This document shows positions 9,233 to 18,674 of a stretch of 64,000 nt of DNA, one piece after another (position 1 is the stretch's first letter; each line of letters begins with the position of its first letter). Under the pieces are notes generated by a model that did not search any database, had not been told where the DNA came from, and saw only the letters and a list, made by a program, of their open reading frames with translations. Made by a program: the position numbers and the translations under genes. Source of the stretch: Enterovirga aerilata (GTDB taxonomy: Bacteria; Pseudomonadota; Alphaproteobacteria; Rhizobiales; Beijerinckiaceae); assembly GCF_013044135.1 (NCBI RefSeq), contig NZ_JABEPP010000003.1, forward strand, positions 558,001 through 622,000. The letters run 5' to 3'.

Positions 9233-9390
9233 CTCGTCCCGCTCTGGTCCGGAGGGCTCGCGCCCGGGTCGGCGCTGCGTCGCAGCCGAGCGGGTGCCTC
9301 TACACGAGGCGGACCCGGCTTGGAACCGTCCCGAGCGGCAGCGTCCGGGGAGACGGCGCGGGTCCGGAGAGCCGCGCCGGCCCGGTCAGC

Positions 9391-10368
9391 TCAGATGGCG
9401 GGCGTCCACTGGATCGGGACGAAGCGGAAGCCGCTGCCCTCCTTGAGCACATGGCCGGTGGCCGGAAAGGGGGCGTGGTAGAACGACACCTGCATGCGGT
9501 CGGCCGCGATCATGTCCAGCATCCTGATGCGGGTCTCGCGCGCCTTGTCGGCGTCCATGTCGAAGACCGCGGCCCAGGTGGGATTGCGGACGAACAGCGC
9601 CGGATGGTTGGTGATGTCGGACACCATCAGGAGCTGCCTGCCGCCCGAGGCGATGCGGAAGGCCGTATGGCCGGGCGTGTGGCCGGGCGCCGCGACGGCG
9701 GTGATTCCGGGCGCCAGCTCCTTCTCGGCCTGATACTGCTTCACGTCCTTGGCGATCGGTCCGAAGACGCGGCGCACGTTCTGGAACGCGCCCTTCATGC
9801 CCTCCGGCGCGGAGCTCATCTTTCCGTCATCCATCCAGAAGGCCCATTCGGGCTCCGGCACCATGATCTCGGCCTTCGGGAACACGGCGGGCCCGTCCTT
9901 CAGCCGGATCCCGTTGATGTGGTCGCCGTGGAAATGGCTGACGACGATCGTGTCGACCTGGGCCGGGTCGAAGCCGGCGGCGCGGAAATTCGTCATCCAG
10001 CGGCCCGCGGTCGGCGGGCCGACATCGCCGTTGCCGGTATCGATCAGGACCGTCTTGCCGCCGGTTCTGACGACCAGCGCCGTGAACGTGATCGGGAGCG
10101 CGTTGTCCGGGAGGAACGCCTCCGCCATCGCCTTCTTCACATCGGCGAGCTCGGCATTCCTGATGAAGCCTTCCAGCGGCCGCATCCCGAAGCCGTCATG
10201 AATGGCCGTGATCTCGATGTCGCCGACCTTGTAGCGGTAATAGCCGGGGGCCTGGGCGGAGCCGGCCGGCGCGGCCGGCGCCGCGGCGGTCTGGGCCAGG
10301 GCGGGGCTCGTGCCGGCGGCCGCGACCGCGATCGGTCCTGAAGCGAGTACCATGCGTCGGTTGATCAT
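9391..10368 (-). CDS. Exported metallo-beta-lactamase-fold hydrolase
   Basis: A 325-aa protein with a Tat-like or Sec signal (INRRMVLASGPIAVAAAG, cut near ALAQT). The zinc-binding motif is VVSHFHGDHINGI (HxHxDH), followed by a further His in APGHTPGHTAF and the Asp in SDITNHPALF. The VLIDTGNGDVGP strand precedes it, as in the quorum-quenching lactonase/glyoxalase-II-like group. The periplasmic location suggests a detoxifying or lactone hydrolase activity but substrate cannot be told from sequence. It is divergent from the deacetylase-like gene; the 159 bp between hold both promoters. Confidence 0.85.
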   Translation of the reverse strand: MINRRMVLASGPIAVAAAGTSPALAQTAAAPAAPAGSAQAPGYYRYKVGDIEITAIHDGFGMRPLEGFIRNAELADVKKAMAEAFLPDNALPITFTALVVRTGGKTVLIDTGNGDVGPPTAGRWMTNFRAAGFDPAQVDTIVVSHFHGDHINGIRLKDGPAVFPKAEIMVPEPEWAFWMDDGKMSSAPEGMKGAFQNVRRVFGPIAKDVKQYQAEKELAPGITAVAAPGHTPGHTAFRIASGGRQLLMVSDITNHPALFVRNPTWAAVFDMDADKARETRIRMLDMIAADRMQVSFYHAPFPATGHVLKEGSGFRFVPIQWTPAI

Positions 10369-10527
10369 CCCAAAAACCTCCCTCGTCGTCGTCCGCCGGC
10401 GGAAGCTGCCGGTCCTGCGCAGGCCAGACGCAATGACGCTGTATACGGCCGAGCTATTCCGGTTGCGTCCCGGGTGGATTCAGGAAAGCGTGAGCCGCCC
10501 GGCTCCGATCCGCAATCCCCCTGTCCC

Positions 10528-11556
10528 ATGCTCGTCACGCATTCTCCCGCATCCGTCCTGCACGACCCTACCGGATATTTCCGGCGCGGCCGGACGGTCG
10601 AGCATCCCGAGCAGGCCTCGCGCTACCGCATCCTCCGGACGGCCGTGGAGGAGGCGGGCCACGCGCTCCTCGACACCGCCGATCACGGGATCGAGCCGCT
10701 GCGGGCCGTCCATACGGACAGCCACCTGGACCTGTTCAGGACGGCCTGGGACCGCAAGGCGGAACTGCCCGGCATCGGCGAGGAGATCCTGACCGGGCAT
10801 TTCTCGCGGCCGCAGATGCATGCGCGCCCGGAGGGTCTCCTCGGGCTTCTCGGCTACCACATGGCCGACACCTCGACGCCCGTCCGGGCCGGGACCTGGG
10901 AAGCCATCTACGGCAGCGCGCAGGCCGCGATCTCCGCCGCAGACGCCGTGCCGGAACGCGGCGCCGCCTATGCGCTGTGCCGTCCGCCCGGGCACCATGC
11001 CTATGCCGATTCGGCGGGCGGCTTCTGCTTCCTGAACAACACCGCGATCGCGGCCGAGCGACTGCTGGCGAGAACCGGCGGCCCCGTCGCGATCCTCGAC
11101 ATCGACGTCCATCACGGCAACGGCACGCAGGGCATCTTCTACGGCCGCGGCGACGTATTGACCGTGTCGGTCCATGCCGATCCCGCGAACTACTTCCCCT
11201 TCTATGCGGGCTATGCCGGGGAGACGGGGGAGGGCGCGGGGGCGGGCGCGAACCTGAACATCCCCCTGCCGCAGGGCACCGGCGACGGCGCGTGGCTCGA
11301 GGCGATCGGCGAGGGGCTCCGGCGGATCGCCGCCTTCCGCCCCGCCGCGCTCGTCGTCGCGCTCGGATTCGACGCCTCCGAGCACGATCCGATCGGCGCA
11401 TTCAAGGTGACGACCGCGGGATTCGAGGCTGCCGCCCGCGCCGTCGCGGCTGCGCACGGGACCGTTCTCCTCGTCCAGGAGGGCGGCTATCTCTGCGAGG
11501 CGCTGCCCGGGAACCTCGTCGCCTTCCTCCGCGCCTTCGAGGAGGCGAGGCGGTGA
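10528..11556 (+). CDS. Histone deacetylase family protein / acetylpolyamine amidohydrolase-like
   Basis: A 342-aa zinc amidohydrolase of the arginase/deacetylase fold. Key motifs are present: CRPPGHHAYADSAGGFCFLNN (the HH charge relay, shown as RPPGHHA and GGFCFLNN), the metal-binding DIDVHHGNGTQ, GFDASEHDPIGAF with the second metal Asp, and VLLVQEGGY near the C-terminus where Tyr stabilises the transition state. Bacterial members deacetylate polyamines or other amides. I start at ATG 10528, which gives MLVTHSPASVLHD; a further 18 codons upstream do not look like the family. Confidence 0.88.
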   Translation: MLVTHSPASVLHDPTGYFRRGRTVEHPEQASRYRILRTAVEEAGHALLDTADHGIEPLRAVHTDSHLDLFRTAWDRKAELPGIGEEILTGHFSRPQMHARPEGLLGLLGYHMADTSTPVRAGTWEAIYGSAQAAISAADAVPERGAAYALCRPPGHHAYADSAGGFCFLNNTAIAAERLLARTGGPVAILDIDVHHGNGTQGIFYGRGDVLTVSVHADPANYFPFYAGYAGETGEGAGAGANLNIPLPQGTGDGAWLEAIGEGLRRIAAFRPAALVVALGFDASEHDPIGAFKVTTAGFEAAARAVAAAHGTVLLVQEGGYLCEALPGNLVAFLRAFEEARR

Positions 11557-11663
11557 CTTTTTCCGAACGGCGGCGTTCCTGCCGGCTTAATCTTCGGGTA
11601 ACCATCTGGCCTGCAACCTGCATGCCGTACGCATGCGATGTTCGGCCCTCGACGGGGTGAGCT

Positions 11664-11864
11664 GTGGCGCCTGGCTACTACATCACGGTGGACACGCCCC
11701 CCTACGGGGTGAGCTCGGTCCTGCATCCGAGCGCGGAAGGCGCGGCGGAGCGGACCGGCGCCCTCCTGGCCGAGGGGCGGACGGTCTACGTCACCACCCC
11801 GGAGGGCGACCTCCTCCCGGGCCAGGACTTCCTGGCCGAGATGAGCGAGCAGCCTTCCGCCTGA
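11664..11864 (+). CDS. Small hypothetical protein, 66 aa
   Basis: A GTG-start frame with a Shine-Dalgarno-like GGGGTGA just upstream (11654-11660). The product (GYYITVDTPPYGVSSVLHPS ... LPGQDFLAEMS) has no membrane segment and no motif I know. Acidic, soluble and compact. It lies alone between the deacetylase-like gene and the convergent amidase, 15 bp from the amidase stop. Codon use resembles its neighbours, so it is likely real, but no function can be proposed. Confidence 0.5.
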   Translation: MAPGYYITVDTPPYGVSSVLHPSAEGAAERTGALLAEGRTVYVTTPEGDLLPGQDFLAEMSEQPSA

Positions 11865-11879
11865 GCGCGGGCCGCCGCC

Positions 11880-13292
11880 TCACCCGTGCGTCACGCGCGG
11901 CTCGGTCAGGGTCGGCCAGGGCCGCGCCGTCTCGAAGGCGCGCGCGGCGCGCAGCACCTGCCCGTCCCGCTGGACCGCGCCGACGATCTGCAGCCCGACC
12001 GGCAGCCCCGACGCGGTGAAGCCGCAGGGCACGGTCGCGGCGGGCTGCAGCGTCAGGTTGAACGGGAAGCTGTAGGGCGCCCAGTCGATCCAGTTCTCCC
12101 CGAAGCGTCCGTCCGGCGGCGTGTTGTTCCCCACCTCGAAAGGAGGCGTCGCCAGCGTCGGCGTCAGGAGCAGGTCGTAGCGCTCGTGGAAGCGTTCCAT
12201 CGCGAGATAGAGCGCGCCGCGGGCGTTCATCGCGGTCACGAAATCGGCGCCGAGCACCGAGCGGCCCTTCTCGGCGACGGCGACGAAGCCGGGGTCGAGC
12301 TCCGCCCAGCGCGCCTCGGGGATCCCGCGCAGGACCGACCAGGCGCCGACATGCCAGAGCGTCTCCAGGATCCCGATCGGATCGGCGAAGCCGGGATCGG
12401 CCTCCTCCACGCGCGCCCCGAGCTCCTCGAAGACGCGCGCCGCCCGCGCGGTGATCGCCTCGACCTCCGGATCGAGCGTCTCGACATAGCCGAGCCGCGG
12501 GCTCCAGGCGACGCGCAGGCCGCGCACCCCGAGCTCGAGCCCCGCGAGGTAGTCCTGCGGCGGCGTGACGAGCGCGGTCATGTCGCGCGGATCCGGCGCC
12601 GCGATCGTGCCGAGCATGATCGCCGCATCCGCCACGCTCCGCGTCATGGGCCCGACATGCGACACGATCGCGAAGGGGGAGGGCGGATAGGCCGGCACCC
12701 GGCCGAAGCTCGGCTTGATCCCGAAGACGCCGCAGAACGAGGCCGGGATGCGGATCGAGCCCGCGCCGTCCGTGCCGATATGGAGCGGACCGAGGCCGAG
12801 CGCGGCGGCCGCCCCGGCACCGCCCGAGGAGCCGCCGGTCGTCATTCGTGTGTCCCACGGATTGCGGATGAGACCGTAGAGCGGGCTGTCGCCGAGGCCC
12901 TTCCAGCCGAATTCGGGCAGGGTCGTCTTGCCGACCGGAATGGCGCCGGCCTCCAGCAGCCTGTCGACCGCCGGCGCGTTCTCGGCCGAGGGCGTCTCGT
13001 CCGTGGTCCGCGATCCGCGGCGGGTCGGGTGCCCCTGCCAGATCACGTTGTCCTTGACCGTGAAGGGCACGCCGTCCAGCGGGCCCGCCGGGTTGCCTTT
13101 GGCCCAGCGCTTCTCGGACGCCGCAGCCTCCTTCAGCGCGCCCTCGCGATCCACGAGGCAGAAGGCGTTCACGGCCCCGTTCACGCGCTCGATCGCATCC
13201 AGCGCCGCGCCGACCGCGTCCCGGGGCGAGAGCTTCCTGTCGCGGTAGGCGGAGACGAGCCCGGCGACGTCGAGCGAGAGGATGTCCTGCAT
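11880..13292 (-). CDS. Amidase (amidase-signature family)
   Basis: A 470-aa amidase-signature enzyme. The catalytic triad is visible: Lys in GVPFTVKDNVIWQG, the cis-Ser in TDGAGSIRIPASFCG, and the nucleophile Ser in the TTGGSSGGAGAAAALG loop. The C-terminal FPFNLTLQPAATVPCGF and SGLPVGLQIVG blocks match the family. It hydrolyses amides of unknown type, so a transport or catabolic role is a guess. Start at ATG (cat 13290-13292); the same frame continues upstream through the ammonia-lyase gene in a different reading and is not coding there. It follows the ammonia-lyase gene by 11 bp, so the two are an operon. Confidence 0.9.
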   Translation of the reverse strand: MQDILSLDVAGLVSAYRDRKLSPRDAVGAALDAIERVNGAVNAFCLVDREGALKEAAASEKRWAKGNPAGPLDGVPFTVKDNVIWQGHPTRRGSRTTDETPSAENAPAVDRLLEAGAIPVGKTTLPEFGWKGLGDSPLYGLIRNPWDTRMTTGGSSGGAGAAAALGLGPLHIGTDGAGSIRIPASFCGVFGIKPSFGRVPAYPPSPFAIVSHVGPMTRSVADAAIMLGTIAAPDPRDMTALVTPPQDYLAGLELGVRGLRVAWSPRLGYVETLDPEVEAITARAARVFEELGARVEEADPGFADPIGILETLWHVGAWSVLRGIPEARWAELDPGFVAVAEKGRSVLGADFVTAMNARGALYLAMERFHERYDLLLTPTLATPPFEVGNNTPPDGRFGENWIDWAPYSFPFNLTLQPAATVPCGFTASGLPVGLQIVGAVQRDGQVLRAARAFETARPWPTLTEPRVTHG

Positions 13293-13303
13293 GGGCTGCC
13301 CGT

Positions 13304-14539
13304 TCAGAAATTCGTTTCGGAGAGGCCGGCCGGTCCGATCCGGCGGGGATTGAGCCCTCCGCCCGTCAGCGCCTCGAAGATCGCGGCGGTGTGCTCCCGG
13401 CTGCGCGTCTCGATCGTGACGTCGACGGAGACGCCCTTGGCGGGCACGTCGAGGAAGAGCCGCCCGTGCGAGACCTCCAGGATGTTCGCGCCGAGCGCGC
13501 CGAGCCGGGTCGCGATCTCGCCGAGCAGCCCGGGCCGGTCCGGCGAGGTGATGCGGAAGGAGGCGATGCGGTCCTCGCGCTCGAGCTCGCGCACCATCAC
13601 GGAGGCGAGGAGCCGGGCATCGATATTGCCGCCGCACAGGACGAGTCCGACGCGCCGGCCCCGGAACAGGTCGGGCCGGGCGAGCATGGCCGCGAGCCCC
13701 GCGGCGCCGGCCCCTTCCGCCATGGCGCGGCAGAACGTGGCATAGGCGTTGACGGCGCGCTCGATCGCCGGCTCGTCGACCAGCACGATCTCGGCGACGA
13801 GCGCACGGATGATGGGCAGCGTCAGGCGGCCGACATTCTTGACCGCGATGCCTTCGGCGAGCGTCGCCCCGCCGACCGGCGCGTCCTCGCCCCGGATCGC
13901 GTTCGCGCAGGAGGGATACAGCGCCGCCTCGACGCCGATGATGCGGATGTCCGGCCGCACCGCGCTCGCCGCCACCGCGACGCCGGAGATCAGCCCGCCG
14001 CCGCCGATCGGCACGAGGATGTCGTCGAGCTCCGGATCCTCCTCCAGCATCTCCAGCGCGATCGTGCCCTGGCCGGCCATGACGAGCGGGTCGTCGTAGG
14101 GATGGACCAGGGTCAGGCCGCGTTCGGCCGAGAGCCGGCGGGCGACCTCCTCCGAATCCGCGAGCGTCGCGCCGCGCAGCACCACCTCGGCCCCATGCCC
14201 GCGCGTGTTCTCCGCCTTCACGAGCGGGGTGCCTTCCGGCATGACGATGGTGGACGGGATGCCGAGCCGGCCGGCATGATAGGCCACGGCCTGGGCGTGG
14301 TTGCCCGCCGACATCGCGACGACGCCGCGCGCCCGCTCCTCGGGCGAGAGCGCGAGGAGGCGGTTCAGCGCGCCCCGCTCCTTGAAGGCGCCCGTCGCCT
14401 GCATGTTCTCGTACTTCACCGCGACGGTCGCGCCCGTGAGCTCGGAGAGGCGTGGCGCGGCCAGGAACGGCGTCCGGAGAACCTGGCCGCGGATCGCGGC
14501 GGCCGCGCGCCGCACGTCCTCGACCGCGATGGCCGGCAT
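13304..14539 (-). CDS. Threonine ammonia-lyase, PLP-dependent, with C-terminal ACT domain
   Basis: A 411-aa enzyme that deaminates threonine (or serine) to 2-oxobutyrate (or pyruvate). The PLP lysine lies in TGAFKERGALNRLL; the phosphate-binding glycine loop is PIGGGGLISGVA and the cofactor N-contact region VLCGGNIDARLL. A single ACT domain (RITSPDRPGLLGEIATRLGA, here read as SPDRPGLLGEIATRL) follows at about 335-400. This size fits the short biodegradative or IlvA2-like type, so I give no symbol. Start ATG at 14539. Co-directional with the amidase. Confidence 0.9.
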   Translation of the reverse strand: MPAIAVEDVRRAAAAIRGQVLRTPFLAAPRLSELTGATVAVKYENMQATGAFKERGALNRLLALSPEERARGVVAMSAGNHAQAVAYHAGRLGIPSTIVMPEGTPLVKAENTRGHGAEVVLRGATLADSEEVARRLSAERGLTLVHPYDDPLVMAGQGTIALEMLEEDPELDDILVPIGGGGLISGVAVAASAVRPDIRIIGVEAALYPSCANAIRGEDAPVGGATLAEGIAVKNVGRLTLPIIRALVAEIVLVDEPAIERAVNAYATFCRAMAEGAGAAGLAAMLARPDLFRGRRVGLVLCGGNIDARLLASVMVRELEREDRIASFRITSPDRPGLLGEIATRLGALGANILEVSHGRLFLDVPAKGVSVDVTIETRSREHTAAIFEALTGGGLNPRRIGPAGLSETNF

Positions 14540-14547
14540 CGCGTCCG

Positions 14548-14720
14548 TCAAGCGGCGGCCTTCGGGGAGGAGGGGAGGCCGAACAGGCCTTCCGGCCGCA
14601 GGAGCGCGAACAGGACCAGCATGACAAAGAGCGCGAGATCGCGTCCCTCGATGGGCAGATAGGCCGACCATAGCGTCTCGAAGAGGCCGATCGCCAGCCC
14701 TCCCGCCGATCCGGAACAGG
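14548..14720 (-). pseudogene. Remnant of a branched-chain amino acid ABC permease gene (LivH C-terminus)
   Basis: The frame ends at 14548-14550 and reads SAGGLAIGLFETLWSAYLP, GRDLALFVMLVLFALL and RPEGLFG. This is the last two membrane segments and conserved terminal RPEGLFG of LivH-type permeases, which are normally about 290 aa. Nothing of the rest of the protein is present: the lipoprotein gene's stop lies at 14727, only a few codons upstream. The remnant even starts near a CTGAGCCTCCCC that overlaps that stop and could be the original coupled start, which would fit an internal deletion. No livM, livG, livF or binding protein is nearby. Confidence 0.62.
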
Positions 14721-14726
14721 GGAGGC

Positions 14727-15143
14727 TCAGCTCCTCCCGCCCGGCGCCGGCTCGGGCGGCTCGTCCGCCAGCGCGTCCGGCGTGTCCAGGTAGTAGCGCT
14801 TGAGGAGGTACACGGCCGCGGGCGAGAGCGGACCGCGATCGGTCGTGACGCCGACGAGCTCCATCTTGCTGGCGGAGAGCCCGTCCGCCGCGAAGCGGCA
14901 CACGGCGTGGCGCGCGAAGGCCGGGCCTCCGGGGCGGGTCGCGCGGTATTCGATCCGCACGCTGTTCGGCTCGTGCCCGTGCAGGACCTGGCGGATCTCG
15001 ATCCGCGCCCCGCCGCCCTCGAGCGCCGGCAGCGCCATGCGGCAGATCCGCGCCTGCTCGCCATCGACCGCGCGGGAGCAGGCTGCGAGCGCGAGCGAGA
15101 GGAGGGCGGATGCCGTGAATGCGGCAGTCGTAAGAGACCGCAG
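14727..15143 (-). CDS. Putative lipoprotein with disturbed 5' end
   Basis: The frame encodes LRSLTTAAFTASALLSLALAACS with a good lipobox (LAAC), then a mature protein of about 110 aa with C..C (ARICRMAL ... RHAVCRFA) and a helical tail AVYLLKRYYLD. There is no ATG, GTG or TTG at a sensible place; the only nearby candidates are a CTG at 15143 or a TTG at 15209 beyond the palindromic repeat. Upstream codons read PSPQPSPRRGEG, the typical translation of REP-like DNA. I read this as a gene whose natural start was damaged when the repeat arrived. Function unknown; the livH remnant downstream suggests an old operon in decay. Confidence 0.48.
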   Translation of the reverse strand: MRSLTTAAFTASALLSLALAACSRAVDGEQARICRMALPALEGGGARIEIRQVLHGHEPNSVRIEYRATRPGGPAFARHAVCRFAADGLSASKMELVGVTTDRGPLSPAAVYLLKRYYLDTPDALADEPPEPAPGGRS

Positions 15144-15156
15144 GACGCGCCGCCGC

Positions 15157-15196
15157 GCTCCCTCTCCCCGTCGGGGAGAGGGTTGGGGTGAGGGGG
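15157..15196. repeat. REP-like palindrome, copy A
   Basis: Perfect 11-bp arms CCCTCTCCCCG (15160-15170) and CGGGGAGAGGG (15172-15182) around one base, followed by the asymmetric tail TTGGGGTGAGGGG, pointing right towards the DUF559 gene. The same core and tail recur as copies B and C in opposite and same orientation. Confidence 0.85.
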
Positions 15197-15205
15197 GATT
15201 CGAAC

Positions 15206-15589
15206 TCAAATGTCGGCGCGCAGGGCAGGCTGATCCAGATCGGCAGGCGCGCCTTGCAGCAGGTTCAGGATGGTTTCGCAAACGCCGTCCAGGTTCTCGA
15301 TCACCTCGCGATTCCAGAAGCGCACCACGAGGTATCCGCCGGCCTCAAGGGTGACCGTTCGCTGGCGATCCCGATTCAGCTTTTCCTCGGCCGCATGCTG
15401 CTCGCCATCCAGCTCGATGATCAGCCAGGCGTCGGGACAGCAGAAGTCGACCACATGCTGCCCGATCGGCATCTGCCGGCGGAATTTCCACCCACCAAGC
15501 CTGCGGTCCCGCAATCTGCTCCAGAGAAGACGCTCGACCTCGGTCTGCTTTCGCCGGAGCCGCCGCGCAACGGGCGTCAGGTTCGGCAT
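15206..15589 (-). CDS. DUF559 domain protein (Vsr-like endonuclease fold)
   Basis: A 127-aa protein of the DUF559 family, related to very-short-patch-repair endonucleases. Visible hallmarks: an Arg-rich start (RRLRRKQTEVERLLWSRLR), FRRQMPIGQHVVDFCCPD with the catalytic Asp (VVDFCC), IIELDGEQHA with the second acidic residue and the Gln-x-His of the active site, and the C-terminal strand YLVVRFWNREVIENLD. All key residues appear intact. Members usually sit alone in the genome beside repeats like these; their biological role is not established. ATG start at 15589. Confidence 0.8.
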   Translation of the reverse strand: MPNLTPVARRLRRKQTEVERLLWSRLRDRRLGGWKFRRQMPIGQHVVDFCCPDAWLIIELDGEQHAAEEKLNRDRQRTVTLEAGGYLVVRFWNREVIENLDGVCETILNLLQGAPADLDQPALRADI

Positions 15590-15597
15590 CGGCGCAG

Positions 15598-15640
15598 CCC
15601 CCTCACCCCAGCCCTCTCCCCCTCGGGGAGAGGGAGCCCG
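15598..15640. repeat. REP-like palindrome, copy B (inverted relative to A)
   Basis: Core arms CCCTCTCCCC (15612-15621) and GGGGAGAGGG (15625-15634). The tail CCCCTCACCCCAG lies on the left, so it points into the DUF559 gene. Closely matches copy A on the other strand. Confidence 0.85.
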
Positions 15641-15697
15641 CGCCTATTCTGGCAAGGTCGGGAGCTAGCTTCGAGCACTATCGCGGGAAACGCCGCC

Positions 15698-15740
15698 GCG
15701 CTCCCTCTCCCCGAGGGGGAGAGGGCCGGGTGAGGGGCCG
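15698..15740. repeat. REP-like palindrome, copy C
   Basis: Core arms CCCTCTCCCC (15703-15712) and GGGGAGAGGG (15716-15725), followed by the tail CCGGGTGAGGGG on the right. B and C are inverted with 68 bp between cores, the layout of a REP pair (REPIN-like). It ends about 25 bp from the hemB stop. Confidence 0.82.
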
Positions 15741-15762
15741 TCCCGCGCGGAGAATGTGCCGC

Positions 15763-17353
<1,591 letters not shown>

Positions 17354-17683
17354 CTAGGCCCAAACGATATCGGGGCTCTTCGCCGGCGAGGAGCCACCCT
17401 CGTCGTCCCATCGTGACGTGGCTTCGTTCCGTTCGGGAGGCTCTGCCGCGTCCGTGTAAGAACGACTCGCCAAGGTTACGTTCGAGGCGGACCTTAGAAT
17501 CTGCTGCAATTCCAGGAGGGCACTCCGCCGGAGTTCGTCCGGGGTGGCTTCGCCATGAGCTCTCAAGGGGAAATGGAGCTGAAGGTCTACATGCCTGCCT
17601 CCCATCTCACCGGAGAGAACAGCCCGAACAGAGTCGTGGTCCGGGCTGTAAACCAGGCTCTCGATAACGACGGTATGGGTCAT
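17354..17683 (-). CDS. Hypothetical protein, 109 aa
   Basis: Starts at ATG (17681-17683) with a good GGAGG 10 bases upstream on the minus strand, which supports translation. The product (THTVVIESLVYSPDHDSV ... ELRRSALLELQQILRSAS) has a beta-rich first half and a helix around residues 50-70, then an acidic, low-complexity tail. No signal peptide, membrane segment or known domain. Unknown function. Confidence 0.5.
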   Translation of the reverse strand: MTHTVVIESLVYSPDHDSVRAVLSGEMGGRHVDLQLHFPLRAHGEATPDELRRSALLELQQILRSASNVTLASRSYTDAAEPPERNEATSRWDDEGGSSPAKSPDIVWA

Positions 17684-17856
17684 GGCTCTGCCTCCGGGTG
17701 AAAGTGCCCAAGCGCCGAGAGGGTGCCCCTGCTAGGGGCGGAGCAACAAACATACTGAGGCCACCAACAACTGGCCATGCCGAGTGTTCCGAGCCGCCCA
17801 GGCCCACCATGGCTCTCTGAGCCCAGTTGCCCTCGAAACGGTGCTCTTCTCGACCC

Positions 17857-18096
17857 TCACCGATTCAAGCTCTCTTTTAATTGAGCAACGCCCTTCTCGC
17901 TCAGCTCCTGGCAGACACCGACAATCCGTAGCACCTGTCGGCCACGAATTTCACCCTTACCGATACCTGTTGATTTGGCTTTCGTCTCTTCGCAGCTCGT
18001 CCTATTGTCAAAAGCCGTCAGAATCAGTTCCAGCGACGGCTCGCTCGCAGTGTGGTCTCCCGCGAAGACAGCCGCTATGAGAAGAACGTATTTCAT
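17857..18096 (-). CDS. Small exported hypothetical protein, 79 aa
   Basis: ATG start at 18096 with AGGAG about 10 bases upstream. The first residues (MKYVLLIAAVFAG) form a short signal peptide. The mature part has two cysteines (TSCEETKAK and VGVCQEL), likely to form a disulfide, in a layout seen in many small secreted orphan proteins. No known family. It runs in the same direction as the next gene upstream (18143-18427), which has a similar plan, so both may be one transcription unit. Confidence 0.55.
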   Translation of the reverse strand: MKYVLLIAAVFAGDHTASEPSLELILTAFDNRTSCEETKAKSTGIGKGEIRGRQVLRIVGVCQELSEKGVAQLKESLNR

Positions 18097-18142
18097 CGCT
18101 ATTCGGCTCCTATTCGTCTCGCCGGTTTCCGCCTGCCCTTCA

Positions 18143-18427
18143 TCAGCGGTGGGCGCAGACCTGGAGCTGATAGCGGAGATCCTGCGCCGCGTTCATGAGC
18201 GCGGCCTCCGACCGCGGCACTTGTGACCGGACCGCCTGGAAGCGACGGGCTGCAGCAGCAACTTCCGGGTCACCATCGCGGACGAGCTTTGCTACGTCGA
18301 GGTCTGTGGAAGCGACAGCCCGATCTATCAAAGGAACGGTTCTGGCGCACTCGGCCGGCTGAAGCGGAGCTGCTGCGCCGGACCCGCAAAGCCCGATGAG
18401 GCATGCGGCAAACACCATAATCTTCAT
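18143..18427 (-). CDS. Small exported hypothetical protein, 94 aa
   Basis: Start ATG at 18427 with AGGGGA in the Shine-Dalgarno position. Signal peptide MKIMVFAACLIGLCGSGAAA, followed by a helical mature protein (PLIDRAVASTDLDVAKLV, DPEVAAAARRFQAVRSQV) with two cysteines, at AECART and at the C-terminal VCAHR. Probably periplasmic and helical. No family recognised. Confidence 0.6.
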   Translation of the reverse strand: MKIMVFAACLIGLCGSGAAAPLQPAECARTVPLIDRAVASTDLDVAKLVRDGDPEVAAAARRFQAVRSQVPRSEAALMNAAQDLRYQLQVCAHR

Positions 18428-18458
18428 TGGTCGTCCCCTGATTTGGTCGTCCCTGCAC

Positions 18459-18674
18459 TCAGCTCTGACTTATTATCCAGCCGTGGACCTCTTTTTCGGC
18501 GGCAGCCATCCCGATCCCGTAGCGTCCTGCTACGGTTACCGCGAAGTGGCGCTCTGTCGTGATCTTAGACAATTCCCTTGTAGAAAGATTAGGCCACCTC
18601 GCCTCGGCGGCACCAGGATGACGTCGAAGCGCGTGTTGGAACATGTTGTCATGAGCCGCCGCTACATAGCGCAT
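18459..18674 (-). CDS. CsbD-like small protein, 71 aa
   Basis: ATG at 18674 is preceded at good spacing by AGGGAGG, so translation is well supported. The C-terminal half reads RWPNLSTRELSKITTERH, VAGRYGIGMAAAEKEVHGW. This is the W-x2-L-x3-DL/EL-x2-I ... R-YG...A..EV..W pattern of the CsbD-like fold. It resembles the divergent gene at 18858-19076 over the same 45 residues. The N-terminus (MRYVAAAHDNMFQHAL) is different. CsbD proteins are abundant stress proteins with no known biochemical activity. Confidence 0.52.
   Translation of the reverse strand: MRYVAAAHDNMFQHALRRHPGAAEARWPNLSTRELSKITTERHFAVTVAGRYGIGMAAAEKEVHGWIISQS

Larger units (their letters stand above)
15157..15640. mobile_element. 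Candidate mini-element: DUF559 gene between inverted REP-like repeats
   Basis: Copy A at the left and copy B at the right are inverted relative to each other, and both asymmetric tails point inward to the DUF559 gene, which fills almost all of the 400 bp between. This has the layout of a very short element with terminal inverted repeats and one nuclease-like gene. There is no transposase and no clear target-site duplication that I can see. Whether the unit moves as such, or whether the gene merely travels with the repeats, is inference. Confidence 0.35.

Noticed and set aside
11880-14627. A 915-codon minus-strand frame that would fuse another protein to the amidase.
   Set aside because: The left half (to 13292) is the amidase. 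The upstream half overlaps the threonine ammonia-lyase gene in a different frame and has unnatural composition.
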